A DNA stretch of 64,000 bases from CAVPDE01 sp963702565 (GTDB taxonomy: Bacteria; Desulfobacterota; DSM-4660; Desulfatiglandales; HGW-15). This document shows, piece by piece, positions 9,611 to 18,265 of the stretch. The position numbers were made by a program, and so were the translations under genes. The DNA is taken from NCBI GenBank assembly GCA_963702565.1, contig CAVPDE010000016.1, forward strand, positions 124,001-188,000, in the 5' to 3' direction. Position 1 is the stretch's first letter. The number at the start of each line of letters is the position of its first letter. The notes beneath the pieces were generated by a model. That model was not told where the DNA came from, did not search any database, and was given only the letters and a program-made list of their open reading frames with translations.

Positions 9611-12580
9611 ATGATCAGGGGCAAGACCGGCTCTTCCATTGTATTGGCTGCCATTTTTCTCCTGGGCGTCTTCCAGGCCGGGCCCGCCAGGGCACAGGCT
9701 TCGGATCCCATTTTGAGGGTTGAGGTGGGCGCGCATAACGCCGGCGTGTTCAATATCGCGTTGGATTCCTCCAACCGCATCCTGGTGACAGGATCCGAGG
9801 ACAAGACGGTTCGAGTGTGGGACATTTCGGGCCGGGGGGAGCTTCTGCGTATCCTCCGGCCTCCGGTTGGCGAAGGGGAACAGGGGCACATCTTTGCAGT
9901 GGCCCTGTCCCCGGACGGGAGGACCGTTGCGTGTGGGGGCCGGACAGGCTCTCCGCAGCAAGGTGATGCCTGTGTGTATCTCTTTGACCGAGTCTCCGGC
10001 GCCATCACTCGCCGACTTGGGGGACTGCCTGGGTGGGTGCACAGCCTCGTATACACCCCCGATGGCCGTTTTCTCGGGGTCTTGACCGGCGAGGTGCGAG
10101 GCAATCCGGGATGGTCTGGGATGAAGATATTCAGATTACCGGATTACGCTCCGGTGGCGGAGGACAGAGACTACGGGAACACCGTGACGAGCGTGGAGAG
10201 CGATGCCACAGGTTCGCGTCTGGCCACTGCCTGCTGGGATGGGTTCATCCGTCTGTACGATCTCTCCGGTTTGACGGCCTCTGATGCCTCGGCGCCAAGT
10301 CGGATCGCCCCGGTGTCCAAGATCAGGCTGCCCGGGGGCGAGCGGCCATGGGGGCTCGCCTTCTCTCCGGACGGAACCCGTTTGGCCGTGGGGTTTGACC
10401 ATGTCCCCAAGGTCGATGTGCTGGAGGCCAAAGGCAATACCCTGCAGCATGCTTACTCGCCGGATATGACGGGTGTGACAAGCGGCGGTTTACCTAATCT
10501 CCGCAGCGTCGCATGGTCGTCGGATGGCCGCTTCCTGTATGCGGGAGGGAACTACCGGTCGCACGGGCAAGGGGTAATGATGGTCCGAAAGTGGGCCGAC
10601 GGAGGTCAGGGGAAATACAGCGATCTGCCCGTGGAGGTTCAACTGCACATCTTCGGGATGCGGTCGCTCAGGGCGGGCGGGATTGCCTTCGCTTCTCGGG
10701 AGGGAGCCTTTGGGCTCCTTGACCATCGGGACGAATTTTCCCTCTGGAGCCCACGCGCAATCCCCACGTACCTGGCCAATTATGACGGTTTTCTGCTTTC
10801 CCCGGACGGCTCGGGCATTCAGTTCGCATACGAGAGAGGCGGCAAATCACTCGGGATCTTTTCGGTGAACGAGCGGCGGCTGACGGACGCCTCCTCGATT
10901 CTCTGGGGCAGCCTGCAGGCGAGGTTCACCTTCAAAGCCCCGATCACAGACGGCCTGGGGATTAGCGACTGGAAGATATCCCTATCCCCCAAGTTAAAGG
11001 GCAATCCTCTCCCTTTGAAGAACGAGGTGACGTACACCCTGGCCATCAAACCGGACGGCTCGGGGTTCCTGTTGGGAACCAACGTGGCTCTATTCCATTT
11101 CGATTCCGCAGGAAAGGTGCTGTGGACATTCCGAACGCCCGGCCTGACATTTGGCGCGAACACCAACGGCCAGCTCGCAGTGGCGGCCTTTTCCGACGGG
11201 ACGATCCGATGGTATCGAGTCTCGGACGGCAGGGAACTGCTGGCGTTCTTCCCTCACCCTGACCGCAAGCGCTGGGTCGTCTGGACCCCTTCGGGATACT
11301 ACGACGCTTCTCCGGGAGGGGAGGATTTCATCGGATGGCAGGTGAACCAGGGGAAGGATCAAGCGGGGGACTTCTTCCCGGCCTCCCGGTTCCGGTCCAA
11401 GTACTATCGGCCGGACGTGATCGACCATGTGCTCAAGACCATGGACGAGAAGGAGGCCCTTCGGCTGGCGAACGAGGAATCAGGCCGCAAACCCGCGGCC
11501 GCGGCGTCGGTCCGGGAGATGTTGCCCCCGGTGGTGAGCATTGTGTCGCCGGGGGATGGGACCGAGGTCTCGGCCTCCAGCGTCACGGTCCGTTACACCG
11601 TCCGCAGCCAGGAGCCGGCCACCGGCGTGAAGGTGCTGGTAGACGGCCGTCCGGTCTCTCCCCAGGGGGATGCCAAGCCGGGCCGGGACGGAGGGGAACT
11701 GAAGGTCCAGGTTCCCCAGCGGGACTGCGAGATGTCCCTGATCGCGGAGAACCGCCACGGGGCCGGAGAGCCGGCCACGGTGAGGTTTCGCTGGAAGGGG
11801 GCCAGGGCCAAGGAGGACGATTTTCAGATCAAGCCCAAGCTCTATGTGCTGGCCGTGGGGGTGAGCAAATACCAAGATCCCGAATTGCGCTTGGGCCTTG
11901 CCGCCAAAGATGCCCTGGATTTCGGAGAAGTCTGGAAGAAGCAGCAGGGTCCTCTGTACAGTGGAGTAGAGGCACGGGTACTGACCGATGCCCAAGCGAC
12001 CAAGGGAAACATCCTGGATGGGCTGGAGTGGCTCCAGAGGCAGGTGACCCAGAAGGACGTGGCGATCCTGTTTTTCGCGGGCCACGGGATTAACGACCCC
12101 AACGGCGTGTTCTACTTCCTCCCCGCAGACGCGAAAATGGACAGTCTGAAACGAACGGGGATCTCCCAGGCGGATATCACCACCACGGTTGCAGCGATCG
12201 CAGGCAAGGTGATGGTATTCATCGATGCCTGTCATTCAGGGAACCTCATGGAGAAGGTCAAGCGTCGCGCCCCCTCTGACATCAGCGCGGTGATCAACGA
12301 ACTGGCCAGCGCGGAGAACGGGGCCGTGGTCTTCTCCTCAGCAACGGGCCGGCAGTATGCTCTGGAGAACTCCGAATGGGGAAACGGGGCATTCACCAAG
12401 GGGTTGGTGGAGGGGATTATGGGGAAGGCGGATTACGGGAAGACCGGTCGCATCACGGTAAACATGCTTGATCTCTACATCTCCGAGCGTGTCAAGGAAT
12501 TAACGCAGGGCCAGCAGACTCCCTCCACAGTCAAGCCGCCCAATGTTCCGGATTTTCCCTTGGTGGTGCTGGTGAAGTGA
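9611..12580 (+). CDS. Secreted WD40-repeat caspase-like (C14) protein
   Basis: A 989-residue protein with a Sec signal peptide ending near GPARAQA. Residues about 30-560 form WD40-type repeats (GSEDKTVRVWD, VALSPDGRTVACGG, LAFSPDGTRLAVG, ACWDGFIRLYD), probably one or two propellers. A short beta-rich domain follows (VVSIVSPGDGTEVSAS, about 645-730), then a C-terminal caspase/metacaspase domain from about 745 to the end. The catalytic dyad is His825 in FAGHG and Cys874 in DACHSG. AGGAGG precedes the ATG. Orthocaspases cleave after basic residues; here the export signal places the enzyme in the periplasm or outside. It stands alone between two long gaps. Confidence 0.9.
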   Translation: MIRGKTGSSIVLAAIFLLGVFQAGPARAQASDPILRVEVGAHNAGVFNIALDSSNRILVTGSEDKTVRVWDISGRGELLRILRPPVGEGEQGHIFAVALSPDGRTVACGGRTGSPQQGDACVYLFDRVSGAITRRLGGLPGWVHSLVYTPDGRFLGVLTGEVRGNPGWSGMKIFRLPDYAPVAEDRDYGNTVTSVESDATGSRLATACWDGFIRLYDLSGLTASDASAPSRIAPVSKIRLPGGERPWGLAFSPDGTRLAVGFDHVPKVDVLEAKGNTLQHAYSPDMTGVTSGGLPNLRSVAWSSDGRFLYAGGNYRSHGQGVMMVRKWADGGQGKYSDLPVEVQLHIFGMRSLRAGGIAFASREGAFGLLDHRDEFSLWSPRAIPTYLANYDGFLLSPDGSGIQFAYERGGKSLGIFSVNERRLTDASSILWGSLQARFTFKAPITDGLGISDWKISLSPKLKGNPLPLKNEVTYTLAIKPDGSGFLLGTNVALFHFDSAGKVLWTFRTPGLTFGANTNGQLAVAAFSDGTIRWYRVSDGRELLAFFPHPDRKRWVVWTPSGYYDASPGGEDFIGWQVNQGKDQAGDFFPASRFRSKYYRPDVIDHVLKTMDEKEALRLANEESGRKPAAAASVREMLPPVVSIVSPGDGTEVSASSVTVRYTVRSQEPATGVKVLVDGRPVSPQGDAKPGRDGGELKVQVPQRDCEMSLIAENRHGAGEPATVRFRWKGARAKEDDFQIKPKLYVLAVGVSKYQDPELRLGLAAKDALDFGEVWKKQQGPLYSGVEARVLTDAQATKGNILDGLEWLQRQVTQKDVAILFFAGHGINDPNGVFYFLPADAKMDSLKRTGISQADITTTVAAIAGKVMVFIDACHSGNLMEKVKRRAPSDISAVINELASAENGAVVFSSATGRQYALENSEWGNGAFTKGLVEGIMGKADYGKTGRITVNMLDLYISERVKELTQGQQTPSTVKPPNVPDFPLVVLVK

Positions 12581-13248
12581 CGCGTCGCCTCGGAATGAAA
12601 CGCCTTGCCCTTTGACCGTGAATCGTCTCAATTCCATTGGGGCGGGTGCCGAAGGAGGGGATCGCCTTTAGTAAGCAATTGGACACGAGGGGTGAGACGG
12701 CAGGTAACCATTACCTAAATGCAAGCAAAGGCTGAAGGTGCCCACTTCGGACGGTCTTTTCAGATTTGATTACGGGGCGATCAGATGCGTATCGTAAGCG
12801 AAAGCCAGAACCGGTTTTTCCCACCGTCGAATAGAGTTCCTAATCGCTCGTCATATCAGGCAAAAAAGGGGTAGACATCTGGCCCTAAAAGATCTATTCT
12901 TTTTTCAATTCCCAAACAATTCAGTCTTCCGGTCAACTTTCAACACAACGCTATATTTCCAGAGATGGCTATAAAAGTGAGCCTTAAGGAGAGGTGGTAA
13001 GGCCCACACGCTTGAAATTGAATCCAGGCAGTCGGACTTTGCGGAAAAGGAAGAGTGGGTTTCTTGCTATCTCCGCCGCATATAGGGGTGTCGATCAGCA
13101 ATCTCCTCACAGAAGATGCAGACGCGGAGGTGGAATTTCTGACGAATGGCTGAACGGATCGTCACAAACACAGGGCCGCACATCGTGCTATCCCGCATTG
13201 AATTTTAATGATCCCTCAAGACTCTTCAAAAGCGGAGCCCGGGAAAAG
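12581..13248. other. Intergenic, no gene recognised
   Basis: About 670 bases with no gene I can support. A GCGTATCGTAA word lies at 12787-12797. The open frame of the next gene extends back to 12994, but that part does not look like protein. Confidence 0.5.
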
Positions 13249-13722
13249 ATGTTTTCAAAGCTGACGAACGTCTGTGCCTCTTTTGTGATTATTCTGCTTG
13301 GTGCTGCCGCTCTGTGCTATGGCGGTGAGCTGATCGAGCCGACCAGGACTCTCCAGGATGCGGGGGAGCGTTGGGGTAAACTGGTTGTTTTCAGCGAACC
13401 CCCTGAGTTCGATGTGCTGCTCGACGGATCAAAGGTCGGGCAGACACCGGTCTGGCTCGAAAGAGTCAAAGAAGGGGCCCACAAGCTAAAGATTGGCGAT
13501 TTGGAAAAAGAGATTTACGTGAAGGAGGGAAAGACGCTCAAGGTGGGGCTTTTTAAAGGCAGGTTTATCACTCGTCTAGAGGAAGAGAAGAAGGTGGGAA
13601 AGCAGGCTGCCGCTGACAAGAAAGAGCCTGCCACGAAGGTGGAAGCAGCAGAGACTCCGGAAAAGCAGAAAGACCTCAGCCGCTGGGAGAAATTCGTTAA
13701 CGGGACTCTAAAGCATTTCTAG
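13249..13722 (+). CDS. Exported PEGA-domain protein
   Basis: A 157-residue protein with a signal peptide (VCASFVIILLGAAALCYGGE). The middle is a PEGA domain: GKLVVFSEPPEFDVLLDGSK, then VGQTPVWLERVKEGAHKLKI and EIYVKEGKTLKVGLFKG. The C-terminus is Lys/Glu-rich and disordered-looking. PEGA domains are small surface or periplasmic modules of mostly unknown ligand. The start at 13249 is chosen for the signal peptide. A truncated relative of its C-terminal half lies at 17089-17190. Confidence 0.75.
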   Translation: MFSKLTNVCASFVIILLGAAALCYGGELIEPTRTLQDAGERWGKLVVFSEPPEFDVLLDGSKVGQTPVWLERVKEGAHKLKIGDLEKEIYVKEGKTLKVGLFKGRFITRLEEEKKVGKQAAADKKEPATKVEAAETPEKQKDLSRWEKFVNGTLKHF

Positions 13723-13782
13723 GCGCCCGGACGGGTAGCGTCGCGAAACACCAAGCCGGCCTTTTCAAATCTGTTTGCGAGA

Positions 13783-14085
13783 TCATTTCATCTTCTTTCT
13801 CGCTTGTTTTACGTATTCATCCTCCGTGATGATTCCATCATTGTTTGCATCCCAGTATTTGCATTTCTCCTCACCGGTGCTTTTGTCCTTCCACATGGCC
13901 ATACACTCCTGCATGCTGAGCTTGCCGTCTTTGTTGGTATCAGCCGCCTGAAGAACCGTCTCGAAATTCTTCTTGATCATGTCATCCGACGGACCCGGGC
14001 GCTGCGCGAATACCTTCGCTGGCCAGATCGACGAAACAACGACCAGCGCCAGCAGGAACACCATGAAAAAAACGATCCTTTTCAT
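13783..14085 (-). CDS. Exported EF-hand calcium-binding protein
   Basis: A 100-residue protein with a signal peptide (IVFFMVFLLALVVVSSI, ending near KVFAQ) and two canonical 12-residue EF-hand loops. Loop 1 is residues 49-60 (D-T-N-K-D-G ... E) and loop 2 is residues 79-90 (D-A-N-N-D-G ... E), each with Gly at position 6 and Glu at 12. It should bind calcium in the periplasm. The N-terminal M-K-R-I-V start is typical. It faces the PEGA gene tail to tail with only 60 bases between the stops. Confidence 0.85.
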   Translation of the reverse strand: MKRIVFFMVFLLALVVVSSIWPAKVFAQRPGPSDDMIKKNFETVLQAADTNKDGKLSMQECMAMWKDKSTGEEKCKYWDANNDGIITEDEYVKQARKKMK

Positions 14086-14178
14086 ACTTGTCTCCCTTCC
14101 TGAAGGTCATGAGAAACCCCCAAGGGTATTGTGTCAATAGAGATCGAGATGCATGAAATCCTGGGGTAAGCCAAGACC

Positions 14179-14628
14179 TCAGCCCCTACCTCTGGCATCC
14201 CCGGGCTTAGACACAAGAGATAGGATTGCCGCCCTCCTATCGTGGCTCAGTGAGATGAATCTCACGCCAACGCCTTCCGGCGTGACTCTGGCGACCTTGC
14301 CCATGAGTCTAATCGGATCTCCTTGATCGTCGTAGTTGAAAACAATTCTAATGTCGTCACCGGCTCTAAACGGAACACTTGTCAACATGAAGACCCCACC
14401 GAGGCTGATGTCTCTGATGAAATTCCGATAAGCATGGCGTTGGTTGGCGTAGACCACAGGCAGACGGCGCTCTATCCTGAAGTATTTCCGGCGACACTTG
14501 CCTTTCAACAATCCATCCTCCAGGAGATTCAGGAGGGTACGGCGCTCGTCCTCGGACATATTTGCGATGAGCTGAAATAGACGATGGGTCAGCGTCGGGT
14601 CTTGTAAGCTGTTTTCCCTTGATTCCAT
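14179..14628 (-). CDS. PilZ-domain protein
   Basis: A 149-residue cytoplasmic protein. An N-terminal helical part (about 1-45) is followed by a PilZ domain: RKYFRIERRLPV supplies the Arg-rich c-di-GMP-binding start, and DISLGGVFM the D/N-x-S-x-x-G motif. Both binding motifs are present, so c-di-GMP binding is likely. No output domain is attached; it may act through a protein partner. An exopolysaccharide locus, often under c-di-GMP control in other bacteria, lies elsewhere in the window, but no direct link is visible. Confidence 0.82.
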   Translation of the reverse strand: MESRENSLQDPTLTHRLFQLIANMSEDERRTLLNLLEDGLLKGKCRRKYFRIERRLPVVYANQRHAYRNFIRDISLGGVFMLTSVPFRAGDDIRIVFNYDDQGDPIRLMGKVARVTPEGVGVRFISLSHDRRAAILSLVSKPGDARGRG

Positions 14629-14854
14629 TGAAGCTCCTTTATCTGTTCGATTCTGTCAATGGGGAGAAAAAAAGTAATACGAAATGGTGATGTCTGTCAA
14701 GAATTCCTCTCTAGATTATTACACCTAAGAATGGGCGAACGATTTCAGTTGAAAATCCATCCACGCTGCCTGAATATCCTCTGTTCGCTTAAAGGATATT
14801 CAATAAAATGATGTACGCCCCCCTATTTGCTCCCGGATGGTTTGTGTTCTCGGC

Positions 14855-14948
14855 TGCGGAGATTAGCCTGGTTAATCTCCGCACAAGATGCGGATATTGT
14901 TCTTGCTTCTGCGGCAAATTACGGGCATAATGTCCGCATAAGGTGCGG
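14855..14948 (+). promoter_or_regulatory. Array of TGCGG/CCGCA half-sites before the Fic gene
   Basis: Six 5-base half-sites lie within 94 bases: TGCGG at 14855, CCGCA at 14879, TGCGG at 14889 and 14910, CCGCA at 14934 and TGCGG at 14944. Those at 14879/14889 and 14934/14944 form identical palindromes CCGCA-N5-TGCGG; the 14855 and 14879 sites belong to an 11-base inverted repeat (14855-14865 and 14873-14883). The last palindrome ends 3 bases before the start codon. This looks like an operator for a repressor, plausibly the Fic protein itself, which has a C-terminal winged-helix-like region. Confidence 0.7.
14903..14931 (+). promoter_or_regulatory. Sigma-70-like promoter of the Fic gene
   Basis: TTGCTT and CATAAT are separated by 17 bases, giving a predicted start of transcription near 14938, inside the last operator palindrome. 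Repressor binding there would block initiation. The leader would be only about 14 bases. Confidence 0.55.
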
Positions 14949-14951
14949 AAA

Positions 14952-16061
14952 ATGACGACTTATATACATGAATTAAAGGAATGGCCGGTCTTCCGGTGGG
15001 ACGAAGGCCTTGCGGCTAAGCATCTCGCGGCTGTCCGCCACCGGCAGGGCCGCCTGATCGGGCGCATGGAAGCGCTGGGGTTCGACCTGCGCGCCGAGGC
15101 CGTTCTGGCAACGCTCACGGAGGATGTCCTTAAGTCCAGCGAGATCGAAGGCGAAATCCTGGACAAGGACCAAGTGCGGTCCTCGATCGCCCGACAACTG
15201 GGCATGGACATCGGCGCGTTAACCCCCGCCGACCGGCACACAGAGGGTGTGGTCGAGATGATGCTGGATGCCACCCAGAAATATGCCGAACCCCTGACAG
15301 ACGAGCGCCTATTCGCTTGGCACGCCGCACTGTTCCCCACGGGGCGCAGTGGCATGACCAAGATCATCGTTGGCGCGTGGCGCGATGACGGCTCGGGCCC
15401 GATGCAGGTGGCCTCCGGCCCGATTGGGCGCGAGCGGGTGCACTATGAAGCTCCGAGTGCGCCGCGCCTCGAAGCGGAAATGTCCGCCTTTTTGAAGTGG
15501 TTCAGCGCTGAGGCCGTGCTCGATCCCGTTCTGAAGGCGGCGCTGGCGCATTTGTGGTTCGTCACCATCCATCCGTTCGATGACGGCAACGGACGCATTG
15601 CGCGAGCCATCGCGGACATGGCGCTTGCGTGCTCGGAACAAAGCGCGCAGCGCTTCTACAGCATGTCCGCGCAAATCCGGCTGGAACGCAACGCCTACTA
15701 CGACATCCTGGAAGCCACGCAGAAGGGCGATCTCGACGTCACCGCATGGCTGGAATGGTTTCTCGGCCGCCTTGATCGCGCGATCCAAGGCGCGGAGGGC
15801 ACGCTTTCCGGCGTCCTGCGCAAGGCACGCTTTCGGGAAGCGATCAAGGATCAACCGCTCAATGAGCGCCAGCGCAAGGTCATCAACCGACTGTTGGACG
15901 GCTTGGAGGCTAAACTCACCTCGTCCAAATGGGCAATTCTCACCAAAACATCGCCTGACACGGCACTGCGCGACATTACCGATCTTGTCAAACGGGGCAT
16001 CCTTGTACGAGACGCGGGCGGCGGACGCAGCACGAGTTACTCGCTGGCCAAGGTGGAATAA
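14952..16061 (+). CDS. Fic-family AMP transferase with C-terminal winged helix
   Basis: A 369-residue Fic protein. The catalytic motif HPFDDGNGRIAR (His207) is complete, so it should transfer AMP or another nucleotide to a protein side chain. Near the N-terminus the inhibitory motif SSEIEGE (S-x-x-x-E-G, Glu66) is also present, making it a self-inhibited class II Fic. The C-terminus from about residue 285 looks like a winged-helix DNA-binding region (ILTKTSPDTALRDITDLVKRGILVR), which fits autoregulation at the palindromes upstream. ATG 14952 is chosen over the GTG at 14943, which lies within the operator. A 45-base copy of its 3' end sits at 24157-24201. Confidence 0.9.
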   Translation: MTTYIHELKEWPVFRWDEGLAAKHLAAVRHRQGRLIGRMEALGFDLRAEAVLATLTEDVLKSSEIEGEILDKDQVRSSIARQLGMDIGALTPADRHTEGVVEMMLDATQKYAEPLTDERLFAWHAALFPTGRSGMTKIIVGAWRDDGSGPMQVASGPIGRERVHYEAPSAPRLEAEMSAFLKWFSAEAVLDPVLKAALAHLWFVTIHPFDDGNGRIARAIADMALACSEQSAQRFYSMSAQIRLERNAYYDILEATQKGDLDVTAWLEWFLGRLDRAIQGAEGTLSGVLRKARFREAIKDQPLNERQRKVINRLLDGLEAKLTSSKWAILTKTSPDTALRDITDLVKRGILVRDAGGGRSTSYSLAKVE

Positions 16062-16276
16062 GGCATGGCCGTAAGGAGAAAGACACCCACATGGCCCAGC
16101 GCGATCAGCCATGGTTTACGGGAGAAATCCTGAAAGATCGGGAGTTCGAGCAATCTTCCGCGGAAGCGAGCCCAAACCAAAACAGTGACGACCGCCAGGG
16201 ATGTGAGGAAAATGGAAGGGAACCCCTTGAAGACGGATAAAGGACCGGTCGCAGGCAACTACCCAAGCATGCAGGA

Positions 16277-16645
16277 TTATCCCCGCGGGTTGCGGCCAAT
16301 TCTTATTCGGCCCGGTTGAACAACGACAAAACAACCAACCAACTTCTCCCCTTCATTTTTCACCATTTTCACCACGTCTTTTGCAATCTGCTTGCGAGTG
16401 TCTGGTGGGAATCGCAGGAAAATAACACCGATGGTTTCCTGACCATGCGCATGGACCAACTGACCAAAGTCCTTATCTTCCGTCAACAGGATTCGGTTTT
16501 CGCGGACCGCAAGGCTAATAACCTCAGAATCCTCCGCTCTCGGTGCGGTTTCAGAAACGAGAAAAACATCGTGTCCTGAGGAGCGGAGGGCTCGGACTAC
16601 CGTGAAATCGCAGGACTCGTCTGCAAGAAAACGCATATTCAACAC
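16277..16645 (-). CDS. DUF5615 PIN-like protein (putative toxin)
   Basis: About 119-122 residues. The sequence MRFLADESCDFTVVRALRSSGHDV and the later LLTEDKDFGQLVH match the DUF5615/PIN-like family, with conserved acidic residues Asp and Glu in ADESCD and Asp in TEDKDFG. It overlaps the DUF433 gene, a standard toxin-antitoxin pairing. Two starts are possible: GTG 16645, overlapping the upstream stop codon, or ATG 16636, which begins exactly with the conserved MRFLADE. By analogy it would be an RNase, but activity is not proven for the family. Confidence 0.8.
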   Translation of the reverse strand: MLNMRFLADESCDFTVVRALRSSGHDVFLVSETAPRAEDSEVISLAVRENRILLTEDKDFGQLVHAHGQETIGVIFLRFPPDTRKQIAKDVVKMVKNEGEKLVGCFVVVQPGRIRIGRNPRG

Positions 16646-16896
16646 TATCTCCCCGCTGACCTTCTCGGCGAGTCCATGACCACTGTCTCTTCATGGGCTA
16701 ATGTGTCCGCTGCATAACGAATCGCAGCCTGAATATCGTCGCGGGTGAGCTTGGGGTAGGCATCCAGAAGATCTTTCTCATTTGCTCCTTCGCTGAGTTT
16801 CCGAAGCACAAGTTCCACGGTGATTCGCGTCCCTCGAATCACAGGCTTACCTAACATCACCCTAGGATTGATTTCGATTCGATCAGTGCGAGTCAT
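16645..16896 (-). CDS. DUF433 protein (putative antitoxin)
   Basis: An 83-residue protein with the DUF433 core: RIEINPRVMLGKPVIRGTRITVELVL followed by LSEGANEKDLLDAYPKLTRDDIQAAIRYAAD, a helix-turn-helix-like fold. DUF433 genes regularly precede DUF5615 genes and are thought to be antitoxins. ATG 16896 has GGAGG six bases upstream; ATG 16902 is too close to that site. The stop codon overlaps the toxin's alternative GTG start, so the two are translationally coupled. Confidence 0.8.
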   Translation of the reverse strand: MTRTDRIEINPRVMLGKPVIRGTRITVELVLRKLSEGANEKDLLDAYPKLTRDDIQAAIRYAADTLAHEETVVMDSPRRSAGR

Positions 16897-17088
16897 TTCC
16901 ATCCTCCTGCTTTCCTGCAACTTAATAACGTCCCTATAACTCCCAGAACAGTGCCTTCCAAGAGCCGCTTCTTCGTTCTTCGTACCGCTGATAGGATAAC
17001 CCTCTTAGAGGACTTTGGCAAGCCGACGGGTTGCTGAAGGATTGCTCTTCACTCACTACGCCCTCAAAGATCTTCTTCTGCTGCAAGA

Positions 17089-17190
17089 TCTCAGATAGGG
17101 AAACCCTCAAGGTGGGCCTCTTCAAAGCAGAAAAGCGGGCGGGCGCCGACAAGAAAGCACCTACCGCGAAAATCGAAACGGCAGAGTCTC
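17089..17190 (+). pseudogene. Fragment of a PEGA-protein C-terminus
   Basis: About 34 codons translate to a stretch with ETLKVGLFKAEK and ADKKAPTAKIETAES. They align with KTLKVGLFKG ... ADKKEPATKVEAAET of the intact PEGA protein at 13249-13722. There is no start, and the similarity ends exactly where the duplicated block beginning at 17188 starts. It is a remnant cut by the TA island. Confidence 0.65.
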
Positions 17191-17360
17191 GTGTATCGGG
17201 TCGGGCCACGCCAACTATCTGATACCGGTCTAAATAGTTGTGGAAGGACGCCCTGAAATTGCCTAAAACACGTTTTTCGAGGGCAAAAAGGCCGTTATTG
17301 CAGGAAGTGTGTGGCAAGAGCGAAGCGACATTACATTCCAGGCTACATCAGGCACATCAC

Positions 17361-17544
17361 TCATCGTTGCCATAAGAGGGAATTCCTCCTCTAGTTCTCA
17401 AGGGACAGGCATTGGTAGGGAGGGTTCTGCTCCCTATGACGCTCTTTTCGGGGTCAGAAAAAGGCCATATAGGCCCTGAAAACGAATATTTCTGGAACAC
17501 TATTTCCGAATAATCAAGTACATGCCGTGGCCCGACCCCAAGGA
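17361..17544 (+). repeat. Spacer repeat S, copy 1
   Basis: About 184 bases, repeated at 18587-18768 and 21832-22015 with a few substitutions. It contains the hairpin TAGGGAG / CTCCCTA with a 7-base loop. Each copy lies upstream of a toxin-antitoxin module. Confidence 0.85.
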
Positions 17545-17632
17545 TTTTACTCGCGCGGTAACATTCTCCTTTAGCCTTTATCCTTTGTCCTTTAACCCTC
17601 TGACGAATCTACTGGAAGGATTGGGGCGATCA

Positions 17633-17641
17633 TGTTATGCT
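17633..17641 (+). promoter_or_regulatory. Extended -10 promoter of the first RelB/RelE-like module
   Basis: TGTTATGCT (TG-N-TATGCT) lies about 50 bases before the antitoxin ATG at 17690; the -35 region is weak. An identical copy lies at 22104-22112. Confidence 0.45.
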
Positions 17642-17689
17642 TTGGGCAGGACCAATCGAGGCAGGCACTCGCGTAGGAGGATTACTTAA

Positions 17690-17911
17690 ATGGAGACGAT
17701 CACCGTCAATCGTGATGAGTTGAAGAGACTGATGCGGGAAGCGTTTGTCGATGTTCTAACCGAGAGGAAGGACCTGATAGAAAATGCGGTCATTGAAGCC
17801 ATCGAAGACATCGGGTTGGGGTTGGCAATGGAAGAGGGCAGAACCGGGGAATATGTGGATGCCGATGACTTCATGCGAAAACTGGACGGCAGAGTCAAGG
17901 GTTCGAAGTGA
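17690..17911 (+). CDS. Putative antitoxin of a RelE-type module, copy 1
   Basis: A 73-residue acidic protein, METITVNRDELKRLMREAF at the N-terminus and EGRTGEYVDADDFMRKLDG at the C-terminus. It has no strong family signature, but size, charge and a 4-base GTGA overlap with the RelE-like gene behind it mark it as the antitoxin. AGGAGG precedes the ATG. An identical protein is encoded at 22161-22382. Confidence 0.75.
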   Translation: METITVNRDELKRLMREAFVDVLTERKDLIENAVIEAIEDIGLGLAMEEGRTGEYVDADDFMRKLDGRVKGSK

Positions 17912-18186
17912 AATTCAGAATCGAAAAGTCATTTGATCGTGACGCCGAAAGGATCAAGAACAAACAGGTGCTCAGGAAATTGCATAAACTCATTTTGACG
18001 ATCGGGGATGCGGACACGATTCGAAAGATACCTCATATAAGGAAGATGGAGGGTTACAAATCTTTCTACAGGATCAAGATCGGCGATTATCGTCTGGGCA
18101 TGGAAGCAATTTCGGACACCGAGGTGGTTCTCCTAAGATTCCTGCACCGAAAGGATATCTACAGATACTTTCCGAACAGGGCATAA
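17908..18186 (+). CDS. RelE/ParE-superfamily toxin, copy 1
   Basis: A 92-residue basic protein starting with GTG. The RelE fold is indicated by KSFDRDAERIKN at the start, the central YKSFYRIKIGDYRLGMEA strand pair, and the C-terminal VVLLRFLHRKDIYRYFP, close to the mRNA-interferase subfamily with a terminal HRKDIYR. It would cleave ribosome-bound mRNA unless bound by its antitoxin. An identical copy lies at 22379-22657. Confidence 0.85.
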   Translation: MKFRIEKSFDRDAERIKNKQVLRKLHKLILTIGDADTIRKIPHIRKMEGYKSFYRIKIGDYRLGMEAISDTEVVLLRFLHRKDIYRYFPNRA

Positions 18187-18265
18187 CGATGAATGGTGCG
18201 CCCCGCTTTCGCCTTTGACCTTTGGGCTTCCTGTTTGCGCCTTTGCGTGGCATCCTGGCTTTTGC

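Noticed and set aside
11335..12093. Long plus-strand open frame inside the WD40-caspase gene
   Set aside because: A shadow of the real gene in another frame; Gly/Arg/Pro-rich and without motifs.
16037..16258. Minus-strand hydrophobic open frame after the Fic gene, exosortase-like at first glance
   Set aside because: One or two hydrophobic stretches only; none of the exosortase Cys/Arg/His motifs, and its C-terminus is antisense to the Fic gene.
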